Shown here piece after piece: positions 1 through 7,110 of a stretch of 43,695 bases of DNA. The DNA lies in NCBI GenBank assembly GCA_030262895.1, contig JAJSZW010000015.1, positions 1-43,695 of the forward strand, in the 5' to 3' direction. Positions within the stretch are counted from its first letter, which is position 1; every line of letters starts with the position of its first letter. The notes beneath the pieces were generated by a model. The model had not been told where the DNA came from and did not search any database. It saw only the letters and a list, made by a program, of their open reading frames with translations. The stretch comes from Deltaproteobacteria bacterium. GTDB lineage: Bacteria > Desulfobacterota > Desulfobacteria > Desulfobacterales > ETH-SRB1. A program made the translations under genes and the position numbers.

Positions 1-1
1 G

Positions 2-892
2 CTATATAACGCACAGATGGATGTTACTGTGGAAGACTATGTTGAAACCTGTGAGTGGATGGCCGAGGAAAATGAGGAATATTATCCCGGCCTTGAAATT
101 CCTGTTGATAAAGAGGGGGCGGATATTATGTACGTAGTAAATGCCCGTGAACCAAAACATTATCCACAGGATCTTGCGGAAGCTGCAACTTTATTCCATT
201 TAGCCGGTGAGAGCTGGACAGTCCCCAGCAGCAAAGGCTGGGAAGGAACAAGTTTGGCCATGTTTGCTGGTGACTGGGCATGTTGCAAACAGCAGGTAGA
301 AAGTGTCTATGCGGCAATGGAACGGCTAAAAGTAAAGAGATATGTTGGCACAGAATGCGGCCATCAGCACCGTGCAACTATTACCGAAGGACCTTATTGG
401 GCTGGGCGAAAAAACGGTGAGCCACCTGCCCCGGGGTTTCATTACGTTGAGTGGGTATTAGAGGCACTGGAAACAGGAAAGCTTAAGCTGGATCCAGCCA
501 AAAAAATCAAAGAGCCTGTCACACTTCAGGATCCGTGCAACTATGTTAGAAATCATGGCTTGACTGATGTTACAAGAAAAATTATGTCGTATATAGCAGA
601 GGATTTTCGTGAAATGAGCCCAAACCGTGAACACAATTTTTGTTGCGGCGGCGGCGGCGGCCTGAACGGTATTGGACGTTATAGAGAAGAAAGAAACATA
701 GGCTTGAAAGTCAAACGTGATCAAATTCTGGCCACCGGAGCAAAATTTGTTGTTTCTGCATGCCATAATTGCTGGGATGCAATCAGGGATCTGGAAGAAG
801 TTTACAAAATTGGAATCAAGTGGAGTTTCCTGAAACCTATTCTTCTCGATATGGTGATTGTGCCGGATCATTTAAAACCAAAAGAAGAGTAA
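2..892 (+). CDS. tmcB: TmcB-like HdrD/DsrK-family CCG-domain subunit (5' partial)
   Basis: The reading frame is open from the window edge (codons before the first ATG at 17 continue in frame), so the N-terminal part, where ferredoxin-type clusters would be, is missing. The visible part carries two cysteine-rich CCG-type domains: the first has GDWACCKQ and GTECGHQH, the second has [16 protein letters not shown] and SACHNC, the usual CCG/CxxC ligands of the non-cubane cluster of heterodisulfide-reductase HdrD and its relatives DsrK and TmcB. Such subunits pass electrons between a membrane quinone module and a thiol/disulfide or cytoplasmic partner in sulfate reducers. The first CCG motif reads CCK. 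A tetraheme cytochrome c3 follows 41 bases downstream, which favours TmcB over DsrK, since DsrK is followed by the triheme DsrJ. Family assignment is firm; the choice of Tmc over other HdrD relatives is inferred from the neighbour. Confidence 0.8.
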   Translation, partial: LYNAQMDVTVEDYVETCEWMAEENEEYYPGLEIPVDKEGADIMYVVNAREPKHYPQDLAEAATLFHLAGESWTVPSSKGWEGTSLAMFAGDWACCKQQVESVYAAMERLKVKRYVGTECGHQHRATITEGPYWAGRKNGEPPAPGFHYVEWVLEALETGKLKLDPAKKIKEPVTLQDPCNYVRNHGLTDVTRKIMSYIAEDFREMSPNREHNFCCGGGGGLNGIGRYREERNIGLKVKRDQILATGAKFVVSACHNCWDAIRDLEEVYKIGIKWSFLKPILLDMVIVPDHLKPKEE

Positions 893-933
893 CCGTTGTA
901 TATGATAATAAAAAATTTGAGGCCGATTGGAGA

Positions 934-1320
934 ATGAAAAAGAATAAGATAGTATTATATATAGCGATAGCGGGCTTGGCGTTTCTGTTTATTCTTGGAG
1001 CGGCATATGCTCAGGATGATATCAACTTGTTGGAACATGATGCCTTTATAGAACGCGAGAGGCCTGGGGCTGTTTTCTCGCATGCACTTCATACTGACGA
1101 GGCGGAAATCGATTGTTTGGCGTGTCATCATATATACGAAAATGGTGAGAATGTTTGGGATGATTCTGCTGAAACCGAGTGCGCCGGATGCCACAAGCTT
1201 GAGGTTGATGGCAAAACGATACCGCTAATGAAGGCATTTCATGAAAACTGCAAGGGGTGTCATAAAAAGGAAGGTAAAGGCCCACTTACATGCGGTGAGT
1301 GCCATCCAATAAAAAAGTGA
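934..1320 (+). CDS. tmcA: Tetraheme cytochrome c3, TmcA-like (type II)
   Basis: A 128-aa periplasmic protein with an N-terminal signal sequence (residues 1-26, ending GAAYA before QDD) and four CxxCH heme sites: CLACH (61-65), CAGCH (83-87), CKGCH (106-110) and CGECH (120-124). Extra histidines at 50, 53, 66 and 103 are suited to be distal heme ligands, as in class III cytochromes. The mature chain is rich in Asp and Glu, as expected of the acidic TmcA/type II c3 that takes electrons from the type I c3 and hands them to the Tmc membrane complex. The ATG at 934 is chosen because it gives the signal peptide; an open frame continues upstream into the previous gene and is not coding. It probably shares a transcript with the HdrD-like gene. 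In Desulfovibrio the order is tmcABCD, so here the order is reversed. Confidence 0.87.
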   Translation: MKKNKIVLYIAIAGLAFLFILGAAYAQDDINLLEHDAFIERERPGAVFSHALHTDEAEIDCLACHHIYENGENVWDDSAETECAGCHKLEVDGKTIPLMKAFHENCKGCHKKEGKGPLTCGECHPIKK

Positions 1321-1345
1321 CTTTAGCAACATGTGGACATGTGGC

Positions 1346-1366
1346 GTTAGGGCTCGGTCAAAAAGC
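1346..1366 (-). repeat. Copy 1 of a TTTTTGACCGAGCCCTAAC repeat
   Basis: Read on the minus strand this is TTTTTGACCGAGCCCTAAC, located 25 bases after the tmcA-like stop codon. Copy 2 at 2200-2214 and copy 3 at 19313-19332 are in the opposite orientation. Copies 1 and 2 therefore form a 15-bp inverted pair around the Rrf2 gene. The spacer 1321-1605 holds nothing else certain: there is a tandem ACATGTGG pair at 1329-1344 and a GGCTACC/GGTAGCC pair (1460-1466, 1579-1585), but no convincing gene. Confidence 0.7.
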
Positions 1367-1605
1367 TTGCTTTCATTAGATTTACATGCTTTTGCAGTTC
1401 AATATATTTTTGTGGTTAATCCGCCCAAGATCGCTTTTCTCAAAAAAGGAAGCAAGAGGGGGCTACCAACTTAAAGCGGAACACTTTTCGCCATTTTGGT
1501 CCTATGGCAATTCCACAATCAAGCAAAATCTAAGGAGTTGCTATCTGATTGAATTTATAGGCTGTCCCACCTTAGGTCGGTAGCCGCAAGAGGGTAAATG
1601 CCTAA

Positions 1606-2046
1606 ATGAGGCTGTCAACTAAATCGCGCTATGGCACAAGGGCTATGTTGGATATAGCTATAAATTATGAAAAAGGCCCTGTTTCCGTGAAGAGTATGGC
1701 AGACCGGCAGGGTATTTCTGTTAAATACATGGAACAGCTAATCTCGCTATTGAAAGTGGCAGGCCTCATCAGGAGTGTTCGTGGAGCTAAAGGAGGATAT
1801 ACGCTCAACAAAGATGTTTACCAGATTAACCTGCGTGATATTATTGATGCTTTAGAGGGATCTATGTTCCCTGTGGATTGTGTTGATAATCCTGAGATAT
1901 GTGATCGAGCTAAGAAATGTGTTACCTATGAGATATGGAAAAATATACAAGATACAATAAACAATATGCTGGATTCCTTAACACTTGCCGATATGGTTGA
2001 ACGTCAGCTTAAAATAAATAGCACAAAACCTTTCTCCGAAAAATAA
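1606..2046 (+). CDS. Rrf2-family transcriptional regulator
   Basis: A 146-aa winged-helix protein starting MRLSTKSRYGTRAMLDIA, the typical opening of Rrf2/IscR proteins. The helix-turn-helix lies at about residues 25-60 (VSVKSMADRQGISVKYMEQL, then the wing RGAKGGYTL). Three cysteines at 92, 99 and 105 lie in the spacing used by IscR-type proteins to hold a [2Fe-2S] cluster, so sensing of iron-sulfur status, redox or nitric oxide is likely. It stands alone: no isc or suf genes are nearby, and the closest genes are the Tmc-like redox genes upstream and an HNH nuclease convergent downstream. AGAGG at 1589-1593 is a possible ribosome site for the ATG. It is enclosed by the inverted pair of 15-bp repeats at 1346 and 2200. 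Its targets cannot be told from this window. Confidence 0.87.
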   Translation: MRLSTKSRYGTRAMLDIAINYEKGPVSVKSMADRQGISVKYMEQLISLLKVAGLIRSVRGAKGGYTLNKDVYQINLRDIIDALEGSMFPVDCVDNPEICDRAKKCVTYEIWKNIQDTINNMLDSLTLADMVERQLKINSTKPFSEK

Positions 2047-2053
2047 TTCCCGA

Positions 2054-2162
2054 ACTTTGGTAGTCCATACAAAGCAATGCAGGTTTGAAAATACCGCCTT
2101 GTATTACCTTGCAAACACCTGATTTTTCGCTATGTGTTAACATTTTGTATGGGTACCAAAGT
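2054..2162. repeat. Foldback element downstream of the Rrf2 gene
   Basis: The ends ACTTTGGTAGTCCATACAAA (2054-2073) and TTTGTATGGGTACCAAAGT (2144-2162) are inverted copies with small mismatches. Inside, CAGGTTTG (2080-2087) faces CAAACACCTG (2112-2121), and AATAC/GTATT form the inner hairpin (2090-2105). A transcript of either strand could fold into one long imperfect hairpin. It lies between convergent genes (Rrf2 on plus, HNH on minus), so termination is one possible role; a small non-autonomous mobile element is another. Confidence 0.6.
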
Positions 2163-2199
2163 ATCGTCTGCGAATTCTGAATGGCAAAGTGGGAGATAA

Positions 2200-2214
2200 T
2201 GACCGAGCCCTAAC
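2200..2214 (+). repeat. Copy 2 of the TGACCGAGCCCTAAC repeat
   Basis: TGACCGAGCCCTAAC, the exact inverse of copy 1 at 1346-1360. It sits between the convergent Rrf2 and HNH genes, just outside the foldback element. Confidence 0.7.
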
Positions 2215-2270
2215 ACTTTTAATTACACCCCCAAGAAAATTTTCAGTTCAGAAGCCAGGGAATTGTGTGG

Positions 2271-2777
2271 TTAGAGAATACCAAAATCTTTTAGCGTGTC
2301 GTTAATGCCGAGGTTTTTGACTTTCAATCTTAAGAACTCTGAAATTGTTGGTTGATAAGGTTTTAGTTTAAGGAACATGCCGGCTTCTCTTGGAGTTCTG
2401 CCGCCTTTATTATTATTGCATGGCTTGCAGGAGGAAACGCAATTTTCAAAATCGGTTTTGCCGCCTCGTGATTTTGGTAGAATATGATCGATAGTTAATC
2501 TTACATTCTTTGCGCTACAATAAGCGCATTTGAATCCATCTCTCACAAAAATATTTTTTTTGCTAAAAGGTACTCTGGTTCTGTACAGAGTTCTTATAAG
2601 CTTGATTAATCTCATGACAGCAGGGATTTTAATCACAGCTCCTTCAGCTTTTCTGATTATTTTTTCTGAATGTTTTAATACCTTAACCTTGCCCTTAACC
2701 ATCAGACACATGGCTCTCTTCCAGTCGACCATGTTTAGGAAGGTATAATCTGCGTTCAGCAAAACGCATTGAGGCAT
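2271..2777 (-). CDS. HNH endonuclease family protein
   Basis: A 168-aa protein with an HNH fold in its second half: CAYC (two zinc cysteines, about 85-88), the catalytic block TIDHILPKSRGG (about 95-106), then FENCVSSCKPCNNNKGG with the second zinc pair and the Asn/His-type tail. The N-terminal half (VLLNADYTFLNMVDWKRAM) matches the wider group of small HNH proteins that are common as single genes in Desulfobacterota and cyanobacteria. GGAGAG 5 bases before the ATG supports the start. Nothing around it (no methylase, phage or intron genes) tells what DNA it acts on; it may serve in repair or restriction. Family sure, role unknown. Confidence 0.85.
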   Translation of the reverse strand: MPQCVLLNADYTFLNMVDWKRAMCLMVKGKVKVLKHSEKIIRKAEGAVIKIPAVMRLIKLIRTLYRTRVPFSKKNIFVRDGFKCAYCSAKNVRLTIDHILPKSRGGKTDFENCVSSCKPCNNNKGGRTPREAGMFLKLKPYQPTISEFLRLKVKNLGINDTLKDFGIL

Positions 2778-3241
2778 TTCGTCTCTCCAAATAGAAGATT
2801 ATTTATACAAATATTAAAAAATAACAGATAACTGGATATAAGGCAATATTTTTATCAGCAATTCTCATTATGGAATATTTAATGTAATTTCAAAAGGTTG
2901 TGAGTTTTAATTAAATTTAAACAAGTCGGATTTTCTCTTGTTTTTACGGATTTTTCTGTATTTTTTGAAACGCGAATAGAGGCCGCAAAAAATTACCAGG
3001 CTATCAACTGTTCAGAATAATTGAAAAATATTGTTAAATTCCATAATGAGAATTGCTGTATTTTTATTGTCTGAAAAAGCGGCTGGAAATACTTCGAGGC
3101 ACCTGGAAGCAAAAATAATAAAAAATCCTTGATTATTATTCAGTTCCGACTACAATATTTGCAACTACTCCGGTTCATATAAAGAGATCAAGCGAGTCAA
3201 TTCTGTTCCTGTGAATAAGTTGATAAAGTCAGGAGAATAAT
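2778..3241. other. 464-base gene-free spacer with a 21-bp perfect inverted repeat
   Basis: No gene is seen. CAGCAATTCTCATTATGGAA (2856-2875) and its exact complement at 3039-3058 form a perfect inverted repeat of at least 21 bp (2856-2876 and 3038-3058), with weaker pairing further out (2841 to about 3075). About 160 AT-rich bases lie between the arms. This has the size and build of a MITE-like element, with no transposase. The right end holds the ribosome site AGGAG (3231-3235) for the next gene. Confidence 0.65.
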
Positions 3242-3703
3242 TTGATCAGGAAAGCAAATATAAAGGATATAAAAGCGATTCATGGTCTTCTTCAGGACTA
3301 TGGCAAAAAAGGCGAACTTCTTCCCCGCCCCCTGAGTGAACTTTATGACCATTTAAGGGATTTCTCTGTATATGTGGATAATAATGAAGGTGAAGAAAGG
3401 GTATTGGGCTGCTGTGCCTTGCAGTTTTGCTGGGAGGATCTTGCAGAAATACGATCCCTTGCAGTACATCCTGAGTATCTGGGGAAGAAAATTGGTTCAA
3501 AACTGGCTGATGCAGCTCTTGCCGAAGCAAAATCCTTTAATATAAAAAAAGTATTTACACTTACCTACAGGCCGAAATTTTTCGAGAAATACGGTTTTGT
3601 AAAAATACCCAGATCAGAGCTTCCTCTCAAGATATGGGGAGATTGCTTATTGTGTGTTAAATTCCCCGACTGCGATGAGATAGCAATGATGAAAGAATTA
3701 TAA
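3242..3703 (+). CDS. Short ArgA-like GNAT N-acetyltransferase
   Basis: A 153-aa single-domain acetyltransferase of the GNAT superfamily. Acetyl-CoA-binding motif A is visible as IRSLAVHPEYLGKKIGSKL (about 77-95, with the Q/RxxGxG/A-like LGKKIG). The LLPRPLSELYDHLRDF segment near residue 20-40 and the end YGFVKIPRSELPLKIWGDC are typical of the short N-acetylglutamate synthase type (amino-acid N-acetyltransferase) of Desulfobacterota and relatives, which make the first intermediate of arginine synthesis from glutamate and acetyl-CoA. The start is TTG at 3242, with AGGAG six bases upstream; there is no ATG in a better place. It stands alone, with no arg genes adjoining. The superfamily is certain; the substrate is inferred. 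Confidence 0.78.
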   Translation: MIRKANIKDIKAIHGLLQDYGKKGELLPRPLSELYDHLRDFSVYVDNNEGEERVLGCCALQFCWEDLAEIRSLAVHPEYLGKKIGSKLADAALAEAKSFNIKKVFTLTYRPKFFEKYGFVKIPRSELPLKIWGDCLLCVKFPDCDEIAMMKEL

Positions 3704-3726
3704 TCGGGGGGGCTTGGTTTTGATGG

Positions 3727-4833
3727 TTAAGTATAGATTATGTTAAATGGAAGAGGAGGATATTTCCAGACACCCGGTTTTGGAATTATATGTTGAGCGC
3801 CGACTCTCAGCCAGTACAGATCGGGATTAAGTTCATGAAGTTTGCCATCATCAGGCGGTCTTGAATGGTTTGTATAGAGATAGGTTGTCTGAAATATGAA
3901 AACGCCTTTATTCCCTTCACGTGTAACCATATAGTTCTTTTTGAAAGTTTTTGGAGTAAGGCTGTTTGCCTCTGAAATCTGGTGTAATTCTTCGTCTGTA
4001 AACTTCATAAGAACTGACCTGGATACTCCTCTTTCGGAAATCCGCATCAAAGCCCTTGATTCGCTGCTTCCTACATACACGGTGCTAATACATGGAATTT
4101 TTTTCAGATACTGGGCTGCTACAATAGCAGCGGTCCTTCTGCCGCCGGCAGTGACATGAAGACCATAATATTCGAAAAACTTTTTTTGTATATCTTCTGC
4201 GTATTTATCTCCCTTTTCATATAGATCTTTTGATATATAGCGAAGACTTTGAGCCAGGGCTTCGGCTGCATCTGCAATAGGCCAGTCAATTTTTACATGA
4301 AAATGAGAAAGATTGTAGCGGTTTCTTGTCTTAATGCCCGGAGTTCTTTGAATAAGAAGGGCGTAATCGACTGGAAGAAGCATTCTGATAAAGTCATAAA
4401 AATGAACGGAGTCTATGTATTTCTGATTTCTGTCAAAGTCGTCTGAAAGTCGAAGTGTTTTAGAACGAAGAAGATTAGTCTTGGTGGACTTGTTTACATC
4501 GAAAAACCTTATATACTTCTTGTGAGCAGCCGGAATTGTATCTTCAAGAAAAATTACCAGGAAAGTATTCTGGCATTCATATTCCAGGTCAGGAATGCGG
4601 GCACGGGGTTTAAGCTCACGCTTTTCAACAAAGGGGTAAGGGATGTTTTTGTTTAGAAAATTTTTATAGGAATCTATAAGGGTGTAACCGACCATAAATT
4701 GGTCAAGCTCGTCTCTCAATAGTTCGTAATACGAACGTCTTAATTTATTCGCCTGACTGAGTTCTTCCCTTACACTCCAGAATGCCAATTTTTCTCCTTC
4801 CCTGATTCCTAACAAGCAAGGTCTTATTATCAT
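3727..4833 (-). CDS. Unknown 368-aa protein at the end of the gyrA-pgk operon
   Basis: I do not recognise this protein. It is 368 aa, soluble (no signal peptide or membrane segment), rich in basic and aromatic residues, with many Tyr/Phe in the last third (YYGLHVTAGGRRTAAIVAAQYL near residues 220-241, then VYVGSSESRALMRISERGVS). The GGRRTAAIVAAQYL stretch followed by GSSESRALMRIS could be a ligand-binding loop, but no catalytic motif can be named. It starts 22 bases after the DedA-like gene and is the last gene of a tight six-gene run (gyrA, gpsA, Cys protein, pgk, DedA/VTT, this), so it is likely expressed with core metabolism. Base composition is like its neighbours. Confidence 0.75.
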   Translation of the reverse strand: MIIRPCLLGIREGEKLAFWSVREELSQANKLRRSYYELLRDELDQFMVGYTLIDSYKNFLNKNIPYPFVEKRELKPRARIPDLEYECQNTFLVIFLEDTIPAAHKKYIRFFDVNKSTKTNLLRSKTLRLSDDFDRNQKYIDSVHFYDFIRMLLPVDYALLIQRTPGIKTRNRYNLSHFHVKIDWPIADAAEALAQSLRYISKDLYEKGDKYAEDIQKKFFEYYGLHVTAGGRRTAAIVAAQYLKKIPCISTVYVGSSESRALMRISERGVSRSVLMKFTDEELHQISEANSLTPKTFKKNYMVTREGNKGVFIFQTTYLYTNHSRPPDDGKLHELNPDLYWLRVGAQHIIPKPGVWKYPPLPFNIIYT

Positions 4834-4855
4834 TGTTTTAAATAATCGTCAACAA

Positions 4856-5575
4856 CTACAGCTTTTTACCATTAATTTTTTCTATCCATCTATATAGATT
4901 TTCTTTATAACGAAAAGTTATAAATATTAACATAATGCATATGACAAGAATAAGCGCAAACATTTTATAGCTATGTTCAATAAGCAGTGAGCCTTGAAGG
5001 CTTAACATAAATGTTCCGGGCATACGTCCAATAGAAGATAGTATCATGAAGAGCTTGATTGGAATAGCGCTGAATCCGAGGAAAAAGCAAAGAGAGTCTT
5101 TGGGAAAGCCGGGGAAAATAAATAAAATAAAAACAGCTATGACTCCCTGATGTTTTATGATGGTATCGAACCTCTTTAGCTGCCTGGCTGGAATAAGTTT
5201 CCTGACATAATGTTCTCCTAAAAATCGTCCGATTAAAAAATTTATCCATGATCCTATAGTAAGGCCAATGCTTGAATATATAAACCCCCTGGTTGTTCCG
5301 AAAAGATATCCTCCAATAAAGCCGCTTGCTTCACCGGGAACGGGCGCGAACAGCACCTGTAAGATTTGAACTATAATGAAAGCTGCAGGTGCTCCTATTC
5401 CATTTCCATAGGAGTTTATAAACCCTTCGATTTTTTCCTTATTGGTAAAAAGATAGTAATATTTAGTGATATATTTGAATAAGGGTTCGCTGTATATGTA
5501 TCCGGCCAAAGCAAAGACACATACAGCGGCAAGAAATAGAATTATATATTTGCTTGTAGAAGGTTTAAGGGGCAT
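4856..5575 (-). CDS. DedA/TVP38 (VTT-domain) membrane protein
   Basis: A 239-aa inner-membrane protein of the VTT/SNARE-associated (TVP38/TMEM64, DedA-related) family. Hydrophobic segments lie at about residues 8-28, 60-75, 80-112, 145-170, 176-198 and 203-223. Family signposts are the re-entrant-loop motif APVPGEASGFIGGYLFG, the SWINFLIGRFLGEHYVRK block with the conserved GRxxG, and FPGFPKDSLCFFLGF. Relatives act in lipid scrambling or envelope homeostasis; the lipid handled here is unknown. It lies 47 bases after pgk and 22 before the unknown protein on the same strand. No strong ribosome site is seen before the ATG. Confidence 0.85.
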   Translation of the reverse strand: MPLKPSTSKYIILFLAAVCVFALAGYIYSEPLFKYITKYYYLFTNKEKIEGFINSYGNGIGAPAAFIIVQILQVLFAPVPGEASGFIGGYLFGTTRGFIYSSIGLTIGSWINFLIGRFLGEHYVRKLIPARQLKRFDTIIKHQGVIAVFILFIFPGFPKDSLCFFLGFSAIPIKLFMILSSIGRMPGTFMLSLQGSLLIEHSYKMFALILVICIMLIFITFRYKENLYRWIEKINGKKL

Positions 5576-5622
5576 AAATTTTATATATTATTTGTAACTA
5601 CTCAGCCTTCAGCCTGTTCACC

Positions 5623-6804
5623 TTAAGTATTATTGAGAGCAACTACGGCGGGTAATGACTTGCCTTCGAGCAGCGTTAAAAAAGCACCTCCGCCCGTTGA
5701 TATATATGTTATCATATCACTCTTGCCGGCCCTGTGTACAGCGACGTCTGTATCGCCGCCTCCGACAATTGTCATCGCATAAGATTCAGCCACGCTGTTT
5801 ACCATGTCAATTGTTCCCCTGCTGAAAGCATCTATTTCAAAAACACCCATTGGGCCATTCCAGATTATTGTTTTTGCATCTTGCAGAACTTCAGAATAAA
5901 GCAAAGAAGTTGCAGGCCCTATATCAAGCGCCATCCACTCGGAAGGTATCTCCTGTATAGGCACGGTCTTTACCTCGGCTTTTGAATTGAATTGGCTGGC
6001 CACTTTTGCATCAATAGGGAGGTAAAATTTTATTCCGTTCTTCGTTGCTTTTTTTATTATTGATCCGGCTACATCAATAAGATTTTCTTCAATTTTTGAC
6101 TTGCCAATACTGCAGCCGGTGCTTTTTAGAAAAGTATTGGCCATAGCTCCACCGATTATAAACTTGTCAACATGTTTAAGCATGTTTTCTAAAGCCCCCA
6201 GCTTACTTGACACCTTTGAACCCCCTATAATAGCAACAAGGGGACGTTTTGGATCGGCTATGGCTTTTTTGAAATAATCAAGCTCCTTTTGAAGTAAAAA
6301 ACCTGCAACAGATAAAGGTGCATATTTAGTTATTGCTACAACAGAAGCATTGGAACGGTGAGATACAGCAAAGGCATCATTAACATAAACATCACAGAGC
6401 TTAGCCAGTTCTTCTGCAAATCCATCGTCATTTTTTTGTTCTTCAGGGTGGAAACGCAGATTTTCAAGAAGTACAACATCGCCTGTATTCATGTTTGATA
6501 CAATTTTTTCTACATCAGGGCCGACACAGTTAGGCGCCATTATGACATTTTCTTCAAGAAGCCTGGCAAGGCGCTTGGCAACAGGAGCAAGACTGAATTC
6601 GGGCACGATCTTACCCTTTGGCCTGCCCAAATGAGAGGCTATAATCAATACAGCATTATGGTCCAATGCATATTTCAAAGTAGGTAAGACAGCACGTATA
6701 CGTGTATCATCAGTAATATTCTGGTGCTCATCCATTGGAACGTTAAAATCAACCCTGATCAGAACTTTCTTGCCTGAAATTGTTGTATCTTTGATGGATC
6801 TCAT
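5623..6804 (-). CDS. pgk: Phosphoglycerate kinase
   Basis: A 393-aa full-length glycolytic/gluconeogenic enzyme that moves phosphate between 1,3-bisphosphoglycerate and ADP. Signature motifs in order: [10 protein letters not shown] (about 17-26) and ASHLGRPKG (about 57-65) for substrate binding, the RSNASVV block (about 150), [10 protein letters not shown] (about 193), WNGPMGVFE (about 315) and [10 protein letters not shown] near the C-terminus for nucleotide binding. AAGGAG of its ribosome site lies inside the last codons of the preceding small gene, three bases separate the two genes, and translation is probably coupled. Nothing is missing. Confidence 0.97.
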   Translation of the reverse strand: MRSIKDTTISGKKVLIRVDFNVPMDEHQNITDDTRIRAVLPTLKYALDHNAVLIIASHLGRPKGKIVPEFSLAPVAKRLARLLEENVIMAPNCVGPDVEKIVSNMNTGDVVLLENLRFHPEEQKNDDGFAEELAKLCDVYVNDAFAVSHRSNASVVAITKYAPLSVAGFLLQKELDYFKKAIADPKRPLVAIIGGSKVSSKLGALENMLKHVDKFIIGGAMANTFLKSTGCSIGKSKIEENLIDVAGSIIKKATKNGIKFYLPIDAKVASQFNSKAEVKTVPIQEIPSEWMALDIGPATSLLYSEVLQDAKTIIWNGPMGVFEIDAFSRGTIDMVNSVAESYAMTIVGGGDTDVAVHRAGKSDMITYISTGGGAFLTLLEGKSLPAVVALNNT

Positions 6805-6807
6805 TAA

Positions 6808-7110
6808 TTACTTTCTCCTTGCCCTTAATCCCTGATCCCTGACCCCCGACCCCTGTTCCTTAACCCTGCGATTGATGTCTTTCTTTTTGGACCATCTTTC
6901 CAGAAAGCCTATCATTTTGGACTCATAGGCCCTGTCAATAAATTCATCTTTAACTTTTAATCCACCCGGTCCCTGCATTGCTGATTTTAAGCACTCTGTT
7001 TTATGAGAGCAGGCAAGACAGGTTGCCGGAGTATTTCTAAGTCCGTTCTCTTTTTTGGGGAAAACAGAATCAATTACACCAAAGCAGGAAGGGTATTTTT
7101 TTTTATTCAT
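6808..7110 (-). CDS. Small four-cysteine protein between gpsA and pgk
   Basis: A 100-aa protein that I do not recognise. Cysteines at 9, 31, 34 and 40 (CLACSHKTEC) could bind zinc or an iron-sulfur cluster. The middle part (about 50-82) is charged and helical. Its start overlaps the end of gpsA by 8 bases and its stop lies 3 bases before pgk, so it is translated as part of the operon. The last 17 or so residues (from EQGSGVRDQG) are encoded by an imperfect 7-bp tandem repeat (6826-6853), which suggests that the original stop was lost and the frame now reads through a repeat. The length of the true conserved part is probably about 80 aa. Confidence 0.7.
   Translation of the reverse strand: MNKKKYPSCFGVIDSVFPKKENGLRNTPATCLACSHKTECLKSAMQGPGGLKVKDEFIDRAYESKMIGFLERWSKKKDINRRVKEQGSGVRDQGLRARRK
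6826..6853. repeat. Heptamer tandem repeat, four imperfect units
   Basis: TAATCCC, TGATCCC, TGACCCC, CGACCCC follow one another without gap. The repeat is read as the C-terminal tail of the small Cys protein. A different 7-bp tandem repeat (GGTTGAA x3) occurs at 36382-36402. Confidence 0.75.

Noticed and set aside
934..1320. DsrJ as an alternative for the cytochrome after the HdrD-like gene
   Set aside because: DsrJ has three hemes; this protein has four CxxCH sites with c3-type distal histidines, and no dsrO follows.
1386..1583. Open frame of 65 codons on the plus strand before the Rrf2 gene
   Set aside because: No ribosome site, no recognisable domain, biased composition, and it lies in a repeat-flanked spacer.
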